NCBI RefSeq assembly: GCF_014196535.1
Contig: NZ_JACIDU010000016.1
Span: 1-64,000, forward strand
DNA: 64,000 nt
Direction of reading: 5' to 3'
From: Allorhizobium borbori
Lineage (GTDB): Bacteria; Pseudomonadota; Alphaproteobacteria; Rhizobiales; Rhizobiaceae
In this document: piece by piece, positions 1 through 7,224 of the stretch
How positions within the stretch are numbered: the first letter of the stretch is position 1
Layout of the letters: each line of letters begins with the position of its first letter
Program-made: the position numbers and the translations under genes
Notes under the pieces: model-generated
Told to the model about the DNA's origin: nothing
Database searches by the model: none
Seen by the model: the letters and a program-made list of their open reading frames with translations, nothing else

Positions 1-399
1 GGCCATGTTGATGATCGTGCCATCGCCACGTTCCAGCATGCCGGGCAGCACGGCCTGAATGGTGCGGATCATGGCGCGGACGTTGAGATCGAAGGCGAAG
101 TCGAGATCCTTGTCGGTGATGTCGAGCACCGTGCCGCCATGGACGACGCCGGCGCAGTTGAAGAGCACATCGACGCGCCCGACCCTGGCGAAGAAATCCG
201 CGACCGCCGCGCCATCCAGCACGTCGAGCTTCATCGGGCGCACATTCTTCTCGCCCGCCAGCGAAGCAAGCGCTGCCTCGTTCACATCCGTCGCGTAAAC
301 CGTCGCACCCGCCGCCGCAAAGGCAAGCGCGCTCGCGCGTCCAATCCCCTGACCCGACGCCGTGATAACAACCGTCCGACCGTGAAGTCTATTCGTCAT
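1..399 (-). CDS. Short-chain dehydrogenase, C-terminal part outside window (probable 2-keto-3-deoxy-L-fuconate dehydrogenase)
   Basis: The visible N-terminal 133 residues begin MTNRLHGRTVVITASGQGIG, a Rossmann-fold NAD(P)-binding motif (TASGQGIG, about residues 13-20). They continue with an acidic residue after the second strand (TDVNE), an LD pair (KLDVLD) and the NCAG motif near residue 85, all typical of classical SDRs. The catalytic Tyr-Lys lies beyond the left edge. SDRs of this type (the BDH2/KDF dehydrogenase group) oxidise 2-keto-3-deoxy-L-fuconate in the non-phosphorylating L-fucose pathway. The next genes are a mutarotase, a lactonase and an aldo/keto reductase, which fits that role. 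It is the last visible gene of the minus-strand operon starting near 6302. The SDR assignment is secure; the substrate is inferred from context. Confidence 0.8.
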   Translation of the reverse strand, partial: MTNRLHGRTVVITASGQGIGRASALAFAAAGATVYATDVNEAALASLAGEKNVRPMKLDVLDGAAVADFFARVGRVDVLFNCAGVVHGGTVLDITDKDLDFAFDLNVRAMIRTIQAVLPGMLERGDGTIINMA

Positions 400-415
400 C
401 GCCTGAAATTCCTGT

Positions 416-745
416 TCAATCGAGGTGAAAAACCGGTTCCATCATGGCCCACCATTCGCCTTCCTTGCGGGTTTCGAACGGCTTCTGGCAGGGAATGCAG
501 AAGGACCACCATTCCTGGTTCCGCTTGTCGGCGGCCATCTTCGCCATGTCGGCCTCGAAATCCGCGCCGTGATATTCCCAGTACCCAAAGAGCAGGTTCT
601 CCGGCTCCTTGAGGAAGATGGTGTAGTTCCTGATGTTGCAGCTTGAGATCAACGCCAGGATTTCCGGCCACACTGCCCGGTGCAGTTCCTTGTATTCCTT
701 AACCTTGCCCGGCTGCAGGCCAATGACCATGCCCATTCTCTGCAT
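416..745 (-). CDS. L-rhamnose/L-fucose mutarotase family protein
   Basis: A 109-residue cytoplasmic protein of the RhaM-like mutarotase family (formerly DUF718). These small dimeric proteins interconvert alpha and beta anomers of a 6-deoxysugar so that a downstream enzyme receives the right form. The sequence opens MQRMGMVIGLQPGKVKEYKE and contains LHRAVWPEILALI, the His/Trp-rich segment NYTIFLKEPENLLFGYWEY, and the C-terminal EWWAMMEPVFHLD, all family hallmarks. Its length equals the family norm. The ATG at 745 was chosen because it gives the normal N-terminus; an upstream in-frame ATG at 850 would add 35 unlikely residues. It lies 10 nt after the lactonase gene. The sugar is more likely L-fucose than L-rhamnose, judging by the neighbouring lactonase and dehydrogenases. 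Confidence 0.85.
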   Translation of the reverse strand: MQRMGMVIGLQPGKVKEYKELHRAVWPEILALISSCNIRNYTIFLKEPENLLFGYWEYHGADFEADMAKMAADKRNQEWWSFCIPCQKPFETRKEGEWWAMMEPVFHLD

Positions 746-755
746 GTGTGCTCCT

Positions 756-1568
756 TCAAAGCTTGTAGAACCGGCGGGCATTGCCGCCAAAAACCGCCCC
801 CCGCGCCGCTTCCGGCACGATGGCACGTGCCTGCGCAAGCCAGCCGGCATAATCGCCGGCGAGATCGAGCACCGGCCAGTCGCTGCCCCAGATCACCCGC
901 TCCGGCCCGAACAGATCGAGGATCGTCTCGGCATAGGGGCGGATCGCCTCCGGCTGCTGTGCGCCCCGTTCCGTCAAAAGGCCGGAGAGCTTGCAGGAGA
1001 CATTTTCGAGGTCGGCGAGCCGCGCCATGGCAGCGCGCCATTCAGTGTAAAGCCCTTGCGCGATCACTGGTTTGGCGCCGTGATCGATGACGATGGGCAG
1101 ATCGGGATAGCGCCGGGCGAATTTTTCGAGCGAGGCCAGATGGCGCGGCAGAACCAGCGCATCGAAGACCAGCCCCGCCGCCCGCATGGCGTCAATGGCC
1201 GGGTCGAGCGCCGGATCATCGATCCAGTTGTCCTCGACGAGGTCCTGAAGCATGGGCCGCAGGCCCTTCAGCTTCGGGGTCCGGGCCAGCTCGGCAATGA
1301 CAATGGGCGCATCAGCCGCTTTCAGGTCGGCCCAGCCGACGACGCCGAGAATGAAGCGATTGTTCTCGGCCAGCCCCAGCATGAAGCGCGTATCCTCGAC
1401 GCTCGGCAGCGACTGGACGAGAACCGTGCCCTCAACCCCGGCTCCGGCCAAATGCGGCACGAGGTCTTGCGGCAGGAAATCGCGATGGATGGCAGTGAGT
1501 TCCGGTGGCGGCCAGCCGCCCGCCCGGTCGTTCAACAGCCAGAAATGCTGGTGAGCGTCGATGACCAT
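756..1568 (-). CDS. Amidohydrolase-superfamily lactonase (L-fuconolactonase type)
   Basis: A 270-residue TIM-barrel metallohydrolase of the COG3618 amidohydrolase-2 group. Members open sugar lactones such as L-fucono-1,5-lactone to the aldonic acid. Motifs in order are DAHQHFW at residues 4-10 (HxH metal site), KGLRPMLQD near 100, VIDHGAKP near 160, NVSCKLSGL near 190 and VIWGSDWPV near 225, with the barrel-end metal Asp in GSDWP. The start ATG at 1568 is one base past the end of the aldo/keto reductase gene, so the two are almost certainly translationally coupled. It would hydrolyse the lactone made by that reductase. The family call is secure, while fuconolactone as substrate is inferred from the operon. 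Confidence 0.85.
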   Translation of the reverse strand: MVIDAHQHFWLLNDRAGGWPPPELTAIHRDFLPQDLVPHLAGAGVEGTVLVQSLPSVEDTRFMLGLAENNRFILGVVGWADLKAADAPIVIAELARTPKLKGLRPMLQDLVEDNWIDDPALDPAIDAMRAAGLVFDALVLPRHLASLEKFARRYPDLPIVIDHGAKPVIAQGLYTEWRAAMARLADLENVSCKLSGLLTERGAQQPEAIRPYAETILDLFGPERVIWGSDWPVLDLAGDYAGWLAQARAIVPEAARGAVFGGNARRFYKL

Positions 1569-1569
1569 C

Positions 1570-2574
1570 TCAGGCCCCGATCGGCGCTTCGGCGGAAATC
1601 ACGCCCTTGTCTTTCAAGGTCTTCCAGAAGGAGGCGGGAATATCCTCCTCGAACCAGCCGATATTGGCCCGCATCTGCTCGCCGTTGCGCGCCCCGGAAA
1701 CGACCGTGACCACCGCGGGGTGCAGCAGCGGGAAATTGAGCGCCGCCGCCTGCATGGAAACGCCTTCGGCCTTGCACGCCGTCTCGAGCGTCTCGACGCG
1801 GGCGAGAATATCGGCGGGGGCTTCTGCATAATTGAACTTGCGGTTACCGGCGAGAAGACCGGAATTGAACGCTCCGGCCACGACGATGCCGACGCCGTGA
1901 CGGCTCGCCTTGTCCAGCATGGCGAGGCTTTCCTGCTCCAGCAGCGTGTAGCGGCCGGCCAGCATGGTCACGTCGATGTCGAATTCATCCATCGCCTCCG
2001 ATACGGCCTGCCATTCATTGACGCCGAGGCCAACCGCCTTCACCAGCCCGGCATCGCGCAATTCGCCGAGCGCCCTGAAGCCGCCGCCCTTCGTGAGCTG
2101 TGTCCAGTAATGCTCGTGCTTTTCGCCATGGGTGGCACGGCCGATATCGTGAACGAAAAGGATGTCGGGCCTGAACACGCCGATGCGCTGGCGGCTCGCC
2201 TCGAAGGACTTCAGAATGGCGTCATAGCTGTAATCATAGACCGGGCGGAACGGCAGCGGCTGCGCATAGGCGTCCTCCTCCGGACCGACGCTTTCATCGG
2301 GAACCATGACGCGGCCCACCTTGGTGGACAGCACGTAATCATCGCGCTGATGTTCGGTCAGCATGGTGCCGAGGCGGCGCTCGGAGCGCGTGTAGCCGTA
2401 GAACGGTGCGGTGTCGAAGTAGCGGATGCCCGCATCCCAGGCGGCCTCGAAGGCGCTCAGCGATTCCTGATAGCTCGTCCAGCGATAGAGATTGCCCATC
2501 TGCGCGCAGCCGAGCCCCATCAGCGTGAAGGAAACGTCGCGATTGCGCAGCCTGCGCCTGTCCTTGACCTGCAT
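1570..2574 (-). CDS. Aldo/keto reductase, probable L-fucose (D-threo-aldose) 1-dehydrogenase
   Basis: A 334-residue aldo/keto reductase starting MQVKDRRRLRNRDVSF. Its TIM-barrel landmarks are GLGCAQMGNLYR at about residues 20-31, the catalytic Asp/Tyr segment IRYFDTAPFYGYTRSE near 50-65, the lysine in STKVGRVM near 80, and the HDIG segment near 150. This is the pyridoxal 4-dehydrogenase/L-fucose dehydrogenase subgroup, which oxidises free aldoses to lactones with NAD(P). The ATG at 2574 gives the normal N-terminus; an in-frame start at 2706 would run into the binding-protein gene. A strong hairpin separates it from that gene, so it may be transcribed at a lower level than the importer. The lactonase follows after 1 nt. 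Confidence 0.85.
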   Translation of the reverse strand: MQVKDRRRLRNRDVSFTLMGLGCAQMGNLYRWTSYQESLSAFEAAWDAGIRYFDTAPFYGYTRSERRLGTMLTEHQRDDYVLSTKVGRVMVPDESVGPEEDAYAQPLPFRPVYDYSYDAILKSFEASRQRIGVFRPDILFVHDIGRATHGEKHEHYWTQLTKGGGFRALGELRDAGLVKAVGLGVNEWQAVSEAMDEFDIDVTMLAGRYTLLEQESLAMLDKASRHGVGIVVAGAFNSGLLAGNRKFNYAEAPADILARVETLETACKAEGVSMQAAALNFPLLHPAVVTVVSGARNGEQMRANIGWFEEDIPASFWKTLKDKGVISAEAPIGA

Positions 2575-2608
2575 TGTCCTGTCCGTCCGGAATATTGGGA
2601 AAGAGAAA

Positions 2609-2639
2609 GATGCGCGGGAACGGGCAGTTCCCGCGCATC
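2609..2639 (-). terminator. Strong hairpin after the sugar-binding protein gene
   Basis: A perfect 13-bp stem (GATGCGCGGGAAC paired with GTTCCCGCGCATC) with a 5-nt loop begins 8 nt past the stop codon of the binding protein gene. Read on the minus strand it is followed by TTTCTCTTTC, a weak U-rich tract. It probably acts as a partial terminator or 3' mRNA stabiliser, giving more binding protein than downstream enzymes. Full termination is unlikely because the aldo/keto reductase follows only 34 nt later. Confidence 0.65.
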
Positions 2640-2647
2640 GGAGCGAC

Positions 2648-3589
2648 TTAGTAGAGAACGTTCTTGGCTTCCGGCTTGTCGATGTTGTCCTTGGTGACGA
2701 CGACAACGCCGGTATCGATGAACTTCTCGACCTTTTCCTTGGCCGTCAGCTTCAGCAGGGCCTCGACGCCCTTTTCGCCCATCTGGTAGGAGCCCTGAAC
2801 GACGGTCGCTTCCAGCGTGCCGTCCTTCACGAATTCCTGAAGGTCCTGATTGCCGTCGAAGCCGATGGCAACGATCTTGCCAGCCTTGCCGGCCTGCTTG
2901 ATGGCGCGGCCCATGCCGATGGCCGTCGGCTCGTTTGCGCCGAAGATGCCCTTGAGATCGGCATTGGCGGCGAGAACGTCGGTCGTCTGGTTCAGCGCGG
3001 TCGCCATCTGCGACTGCGAATAGAACGGGCCGACGATCTCAAGCTTGGAGTTGGCCTTGATATAGTCGGTGAAGCCGCCGACGCGGCCGATTTCCGAGCC
3101 TGCACCGGCCACATAGGACATGACGGCGATCTTGCCTTCCGTGCCGACCTTGGCGATCATCGCCTTGGCGGCCAGCGCGCCGGCAGCCTTGTTATCGGTG
3201 GCGAGGAAGGACTGGTAGTACTTCTCGGCGTCCTTCGAGAGCATGGAGTCGATGATGACGACCGGAATGCGGGCTTCCCACGCCTTCTTCACCGCCGGCA
3301 CCAGCGCATCCGGATCGGACGGGGCGAGCAGGATGGCGTCGACCTTACGATTGACGGCATTTTCCACCATGTTCACCTGATCGGCGATGGCGGATTCCGC
3401 AGCCGGACCCTGGAAGGTCATGGTATGGGCCTTCTGCTTGGCGATGGCGGCATCCGCCCCCTTCTGCACATTCTGCCAGAAGGTGGAATTGACCGTCTTG
3501 ACGATGACGGCGATTTCGCCGGCATTGGCGCTTGCCGCGCCTGCGAGGGCGAAGACGGAGGCCGTGAGGGCCAGAACGAGTTTACGCAT
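2648..3589 (-). CDS. Sugar ABC transporter periplasmic binding protein (RbsB type)
   Basis: A 313-residue periplasmic binding protein with a Sec signal peptide (MRKLVLALTASVFALAGAAS, cleavage probably after ANA near residue 23). It is followed by the type I periplasmic-binding fold of the ribose/galactose cluster: KTVNSTFWQNVQKGADAA, VDAILLAPSDPDALVPAV, IPVVIIDS and IVAIGFDGN. It presents a monosaccharide to the permease and ATPase encoded upstream. The start at 3589 has a strong ribosome site (GAGGAGG, 6 nt away). Residues in TDNKAAG and near NEPTAIGMG match the hinge-face segments that contact sugar in RbsB. The substrate is inferred to be L-fucose or a similar 6-deoxyhexose from the adjoining enzymes. 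Confidence 0.9.
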   Translation of the reverse strand: MRKLVLALTASVFALAGAASANAGEIAVIVKTVNSTFWQNVQKGADAAIAKQKAHTMTFQGPAAESAIADQVNMVENAVNRKVDAILLAPSDPDALVPAVKKAWEARIPVVIIDSMLSKDAEKYYQSFLATDNKAAGALAAKAMIAKVGTEGKIAVMSYVAGAGSEIGRVGGFTDYIKANSKLEIVGPFYSQSQMATALNQTTDVLAANADLKGIFGANEPTAIGMGRAIKQAGKAGKIVAIGFDGNQDLQEFVKDGTLEATVVQGSYQMGEKGVEALLKLTAKEKVEKFIDTGVVVVTKDNIDKPEAKNVLY

Positions 3590-3663
3590 GTTTTCCTCCT
3601 CAAAGAACGGACCCTGCCGGGGCCCGACACGGGGGAAGGCTCCTCCCCTTCCCTTGTTCTGTC

Positions 3664-3707
3664 GCAATTCCAGGCGCAAAACCGCTTCACACTTTTGCTG
3701 GAATTGC
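3664..3707 (-). repeat. Long inverted repeat between permease and binding-protein genes
   Basis: The arms GCAATTCCAG (3664-3673) and CTGGAATTGC (3698-3707) are perfect complements, with further inner pairing between CAAAA and TTTTG. A second, smaller G-rich hairpin (GGGAAGG/CCTTCCC) lies between this and the binding-protein ribosome site. Both sit in the 125-nt gap of the operon. They may protect the downstream mRNA segment after processing. No U-tract follows, so termination is not favoured. Confidence 0.5.
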
Positions 3708-3714
3708 TTCGGCG

Positions 3715-4749
3715 TTATTTCCGGTTGCGGATCTGGTCGATCCAGACCGTCACGAGAATGACGAGACCGATTATGATCTGCTGGGTGAAGGCGGATACGC
3801 CGTTCATGTTCAAGCCGTTGCGCAGGATGCCGATGACGAAGGCGCCGATGAACGTGCCGGAAATCGTGCCGACACCGCCGATCAAGGACGTGCCGCCGAT
3901 CACCGCGGAGGCAATCGCGTCGAGTTCATAGGCCACGCCTTCGTTTGGCTGGGCGGTAACGAGGCGCGACATCAGCACGCAGCCCGTAAGGCCGGCCAGC
4001 GTTCCCGAAACGATGTAGGTGAAGGCGGTGATGCGGGTGACATTGACCCCGGAGAGCTTCGCTGCATCGGCGTTCGAGCCGATGGCATAGATATGACGAC
4101 CGAGCACGGTGCGGTTCAGCAGGAAGGCCGCGCCGATGGCGATTACGATCATCAGCACCACGGGATAGGGAATGCCGGGGAAGCTGACGACCGGGAAGCC
4201 CTGGTCGTCGATGCTTTCGATGCGAAACAGCGAACCGTTGCCCAGCACGCCGAAGCTTTCGCCAAGACCGGAAACGGCGCGCGCACCGGTGATCTGGAGG
4301 GCGACGCCGCGCGCAATCAGCATCATGCCGAGCGTGGCGATGAAGGGCGGCAGCTTGAGCCTGGTAATGACGATGCCGTTGATGACGCCACAGGCCGAGC
4401 CGGTGAGAATGCCGAGCAGCATGCCGATCCAGATGGGCATGCCCAGTTCCTTGACCGCCAGCGCCGCAACCACGCCCGCCAGCGCCAGCACCGAGCCGAC
4501 CGACAGATCGATGCCGCCGGTGATGATGACATAGGTGGCGCCAATGCCGAGCAACGCGATCGAGGTGACCTGCAGGGCAATGGTCATGCCGTTGTTGACG
4601 GTCAGGAAGGCGCTGGAGGTGACGGCGAAGACGGCGGCAAGGATGACAAGACTGCCGAGCGCTGCAAATTTCTGGATGATATCCTTCTGCCTGTCGCTCA
4701 ACCCCTTGCGCTGTGACGCCTGCGGTGTGCCCGTGGTGGTATCGGCCAT
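3715..4749 (-). CDS. Sugar ABC transporter permease (RbsC type)
   Basis: A 344-residue inner-membrane permease of the BPD_transp_2 family. After a hydrophilic N-terminus (MADTTTGTPQASQRKGLSDR) come about 8-10 hydrophobic segments, beginning FAALGSLVILAAVFAVTSSAFL. The family signature GGIDLSVGSVLALAGV lies near residues 80-95, and the later VSGTLAGLTGCVLMSRL and SAVIGGTSLIGGVGTISGTFIGA mark the conserved ATPase-coupling region. The ATG at 4749 lies 11 nt past the ATPase stop. It forms the channel with a second copy of itself or with the ATPase dimer. Length and motifs are normal for the family. Confidence 0.9.
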   Translation of the reverse strand: MADTTTGTPQASQRKGLSDRQKDIIQKFAALGSLVILAAVFAVTSSAFLTVNNGMTIALQVTSIALLGIGATYVIITGGIDLSVGSVLALAGVVAALAVKELGMPIWIGMLLGILTGSACGVINGIVITRLKLPPFIATLGMMLIARGVALQITGARAVSGLGESFGVLGNGSLFRIESIDDQGFPVVSFPGIPYPVVLMIVIAIGAAFLLNRTVLGRHIYAIGSNADAAKLSGVNVTRITAFTYIVSGTLAGLTGCVLMSRLVTAQPNEGVAYELDAIASAVIGGTSLIGGVGTISGTFIGAFVIGILRNGLNMNGVSAFTQQIIIGLVILVTVWIDQIRNRK

Positions 4750-4760
4750 GATAACGGTCC

Positions 4761-6302
4761 TCACTCGCCGTGCCGGCTGCGGCCGGAGGCGTAAAGCATG
4801 ATTTCTTCCTGAGACGTCTGGCGCGTCGTCAGCGTTGCGGTGATGCGGCCTTCGTGGAAAACGGCCACGCGGTCGGAAAGACCGAGAATTTCCGGCAGTT
4901 CGGAACTGATGAGCACGACGCCGATGCCGCGCGCCGCCAGTTCGTCCATGATCTGGTAGATCGCGAATTTCGCACCGACATCGATGCCACGCGTCGGCTC
5001 GTCGAAGAACATGATCTTCGGCTTGCGAAACAACCATTTGCCGATGATGATCTTCTGCTGGTTGCCGCCCGAAAGCAGACGCACCGGCTGAGAAAGCGTC
5101 GGCGTCTTGATGCTGAGCAGATCGACATAATGCTGGCTGGACTGGCGATGCAGTTCGCGGTCGATGACACCGAACGGGTTGGCGATCGCTTCCATATTGG
5201 CCATCATCAGGTTGGCGTCGACCGGCATTTTCACCGCCAGCCCCTGCGCCTTGCGGTCTTCCGAGAGATAGGCGATGCCCGCATCGATGGCCGAGCGCGG
5301 GTCGGTGATCATCAGCCGGTTGCCATCGAGCGTGATGGTGCCGGCATCGAAGGGATCGGCCCCGAAAATGGCGCGGGCCACCTCCGTTCGCCCTGCCCCC
5401 ATCAGCCCGGCAAAGCCGAGGATTTCACCGCGACGGATCTCGAAACCGATGTCGGAGAACACACCGCGCCGGGTGAGGCCGGAAACGGAAAAGATGACGT
5501 CCTTCGTCGGCTGGCGGGTGGGGGCCGGGAATTTTTCTTCCAGCGAACGGCCAACCATGCGCGAAACGATGTCATCGACGGTGATTGCATTGAAATCGTC
5601 GGTGGAGATGTAGCGCCCGTCGCGCAGCACTGTCACACGGTCGACGATTTCGGCCATCTCGTCCAGCCGATGCGAGATATAGACGATGCCCGTGCCCTGG
5701 CTTTTCAGGTCTCGGATGACGCGGAAAAGAAGTTGCGCCTCCTGCTCGGTGAGCGAAGAGGTCGGCTCGTCCATGATCAGCACCGAGGCATCGAGCGACA
5801 GCGCCTTGGCGATTTCCACCATCTGGCACTGGGCGACCGAAAGCGTGCGCACCAGCGCGTTCGGATCGATATCGACGCCCAGCCGATCCAGACAGCGCTT
5901 TGAATCGGCGTAGAGCTTGCGGCGGTCGACCAGAAATCCGCGGCGCGGTTCGCGCGCCAGATAAATGTTTTCAGCGACGGAGAGATGAGGGATCAGGTTG
6001 AGTTCCTGATGGATGATGGCAATACCCGCCGCTTCCGACTGAAGCGTCGATGTAAAGCGCACCGTCTCGCCCTTGTAGACGATTTCGCCGGCATCGCGCT
6101 GGTAGACACCGCTGATGATTTTCATGAGCGTGGATTTGCCGGCGCCGTTCTCGCCGCAAACCGCATGGACCTCACCGGCCCGAAGATCGAAGCTGACACC
6201 CTGCAGAGCCTTGACGCCAGGGAACTCTTTGGTGACCCCCTCCAGCGCCAAAAGCAGGCGCGCAGGCTCACGCCCACCAGCGGCAAGCGGCATTCCTCCC
6301 AT
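4761..6302 (-). CDS. Sugar ABC transporter ATPase with two nucleotide-binding domains (RbsA/MglA type)
   Basis: A 513-residue duplicated ATPase typical of carbohydrate uptake class 2. Domain 1 has Walker [13 protein letters not shown] (about residue 50), a signature-like LSVAQCQMVEIAKAL and Walker B VLIMDEPTSSL. Domain 2 has the degenerate P-loop GFAGLMGAGRTEVARAIFG, the signature LSGGNQQKIIIGKWL and Walker B IMFFDEPTRGIDVG. This active-plus-degenerate arrangement is usual for the family. The start at 6302 is supported by GAAGGAGG 8 nt upstream. It is the first gene of the minus-strand operon running to the window edge and follows the operator-controlled promoter at 6350-6379. Confidence 0.92.
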   Translation of the reverse strand: MGGMPLAAGGREPARLLLALEGVTKEFPGVKALQGVSFDLRAGEVHAVCGENGAGKSTLMKIISGVYQRDAGEIVYKGETVRFTSTLQSEAAGIAIIHQELNLIPHLSVAENIYLAREPRRGFLVDRRKLYADSKRCLDRLGVDIDPNALVRTLSVAQCQMVEIAKALSLDASVLIMDEPTSSLTEQEAQLLFRVIRDLKSQGTGIVYISHRLDEMAEIVDRVTVLRDGRYISTDDFNAITVDDIVSRMVGRSLEEKFPAPTRQPTKDVIFSVSGLTRRGVFSDIGFEIRRGEILGFAGLMGAGRTEVARAIFGADPFDAGTITLDGNRLMITDPRSAIDAGIAYLSEDRKAQGLAVKMPVDANLMMANMEAIANPFGVIDRELHRQSSQHYVDLLSIKTPTLSQPVRLLSGGNQQKIIIGKWLFRKPKIMFFDEPTRGIDVGAKFAIYQIMDELAARGIGVVLISSELPEILGLSDRVAVFHEGRITATLTTRQTSQEEIMLYASGRSRHGE

Positions 6303-6349
6303 CGCGATTACCTCCTTCGCGTGAAAGCCTCCTCGACTTTCCTGCGGCA

Positions 6350-6379
6350 TAACTAGGCGTGCATTCGACTTTTGGTCAA
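6350..6379 (-). promoter_or_regulatory. Candidate promoter of the sugar importer operon
   Basis: On the minus strand a -35-like TTGACC (6379-6374) and a -10-like TAGTTA (6355-6350) are separated by 18 nt. This would give a leader of about 40 nt before the ATPase start at 6302. The -35 box lies inside the operator at 6370-6386, so a bound repressor would block polymerase. The -10 match is only moderate. Confidence 0.4.
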
Positions 6380-6386
6380 GCCAATT
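6370..6386. promoter_or_regulatory. FadR-type operator, copy 1 (importer side)
   Basis: TTTTGGTCAAGCCAATT contains the palindrome TTGG-N5-CCAA (6372-6384). Its reverse complement matches copy 2 at 6453-6469 in 16 of 17 bases. FadR-subfamily GntR regulators such as PdhR bind similar sites (AATTGGT-N3-ACCAATT). It overlaps the probable -35 box of the importer operon. Confidence 0.65.
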
Positions 6387-6452
6387 TTTTAAAATCAACT
6401 TGCATTGATCCATTTTTGCGAGTCTAGTCGCTTTCAACGCAGTTCTACAGAC

Positions 6453-6469
6453 AATTGGCCTGACCAAAA
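6453..6469. promoter_or_regulatory. FadR-type operator, copy 2, abutting the regulator start codon
   Basis: AATTGGCCTGACCAAAA contains TTGG-N5-CCAA (6455-6467) and ends on the base before the ATG at 6470. A repressor bound here would cover the start of the regulator's own gene, which suggests autoregulation. It leaves no room for a Shine-Dalgarno sequence. Confidence 0.65.
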
Positions 6470-7141
6470 ATGACCGAACCCAGACGCCTTTATCAACAGA
6501 TTGCCGACCAGGTACGCCAGCTCATCCAGAACAACCCATATCCACCGGGGTCACGCCTGCCGGCGGAACGCGAACTGGCCCAGACGTTAGGCGTTTCCCG
6601 GCCCTCGCTGCGCGAGGCGTTGATTGCGCTGGAAATCGACGGCACGATCGAGATTCGCATGGGTTCCGGCATCTATGTGTTGACAGCTGTCAAGCCCACC
6701 CAGACCAACCGGTCGCTGGGTGAAAGCCCGATGGAACTGATGCAGGCCCGCGCCGTCATCGAAAGCGCGGTCATCGTGCAAGCCTCCGTCGCGATAACGA
6801 AGGAGACGCTCAACGAACTGCGCGGCATTCTCGACGCCATGCGCCACGAGATCGATGTGGGGCGAAAACCGATGGAGCAGGACCGCCAGTTTCACCTCGC
6901 CATTGCCGAGCGGGCCGGTAACACCGTGCTGGCGGAAATGGTCGCAAACCTGTTCGATGAGCGGCACAGCCCGATGTCCGATCGCATTCGCGGCCGGTTT
7001 GAAACACCAGAGACATGGATGCAGGCGCTCGCAGAGCACGAAACCATCCTCACCTGCCTCGAAGCGGGAAACCCTCTCGGTGCGCAGGCGGCCATGCACC
7101 AGCACCTCACCGCTTCCGGCCGCCGCTGGCTGGAGAGTTAA
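6470..7141 (+). CDS. GntR-family transcriptional regulator, FadR subfamily
   Basis: A 223-residue DNA-binding regulator. The N-terminal winged helix (residues 5-75) contains PPGSRLPAERELAQTLGVSRPSLREALIALEIDGTIEIRMGSGIYV, a clear GntR motif. The C-terminal FCD all-helical ligand domain (about 90-220) has DRQFHLAIAERAGNTVLAEMV and the conserved His in HETIL and HQHL that usually bind a metal and a sugar-acid ligand. It is transcribed away from the importer operon and probably represses it through the two operators in the 167-nt gap. An in-frame stop at 6461-6463 rules out an upstream start. No ribosome site precedes the ATG, so it may be translated from a leaderless mRNA. Confidence 0.88.
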   Translation: MTEPRRLYQQIADQVRQLIQNNPYPPGSRLPAERELAQTLGVSRPSLREALIALEIDGTIEIRMGSGIYVLTAVKPTQTNRSLGESPMELMQARAVIESAVIVQASVAITKETLNELRGILDAMRHEIDVGRKPMEQDRQFHLAIAERAGNTVLAEMVANLFDERHSPMSDRIRGRFETPETWMQALAEHETILTCLEAGNPLGAQAAMHQHLTASGRRWLES

Positions 7142-7188
7142 CAGGCCGGACCAGAGGTCAGCCTCGGGGCAGCTTCAGCGATTAGAAG

Positions 7189-7213
7189 CGCTCTCGATTA
7201 CTCCCCGAGAGCG
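7189..7213 (+). repeat. Hairpin between regulator and GGDEF genes
   Basis: An 8-bp perfect stem (CGCTCTCG with CGAGAGCG) and a 9-nt loop lie 48 nt after the regulator stop and 11 nt before the GTG start at 7225. The 3' arm holds the only purine-rich stretch (GAGAG) that could serve as ribosome site for the GGDEF gene. It is either a terminator without a U-tract or a structure limiting translation. Confidence 0.45.
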
Positions 7214-7224
7214 ACACATCATCC

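Noticed and set aside
633-3931. Long plus-strand frames at 633-1709, 1561-2697 and 2492-3931 opposite the fucose-type genes
   Set aside because: Their compositions are rich in Arg, His and Gly in the way typical of antisense frames of high-GC genes, they match no family, and the minus-strand genes have full motifs and ribosome sites.
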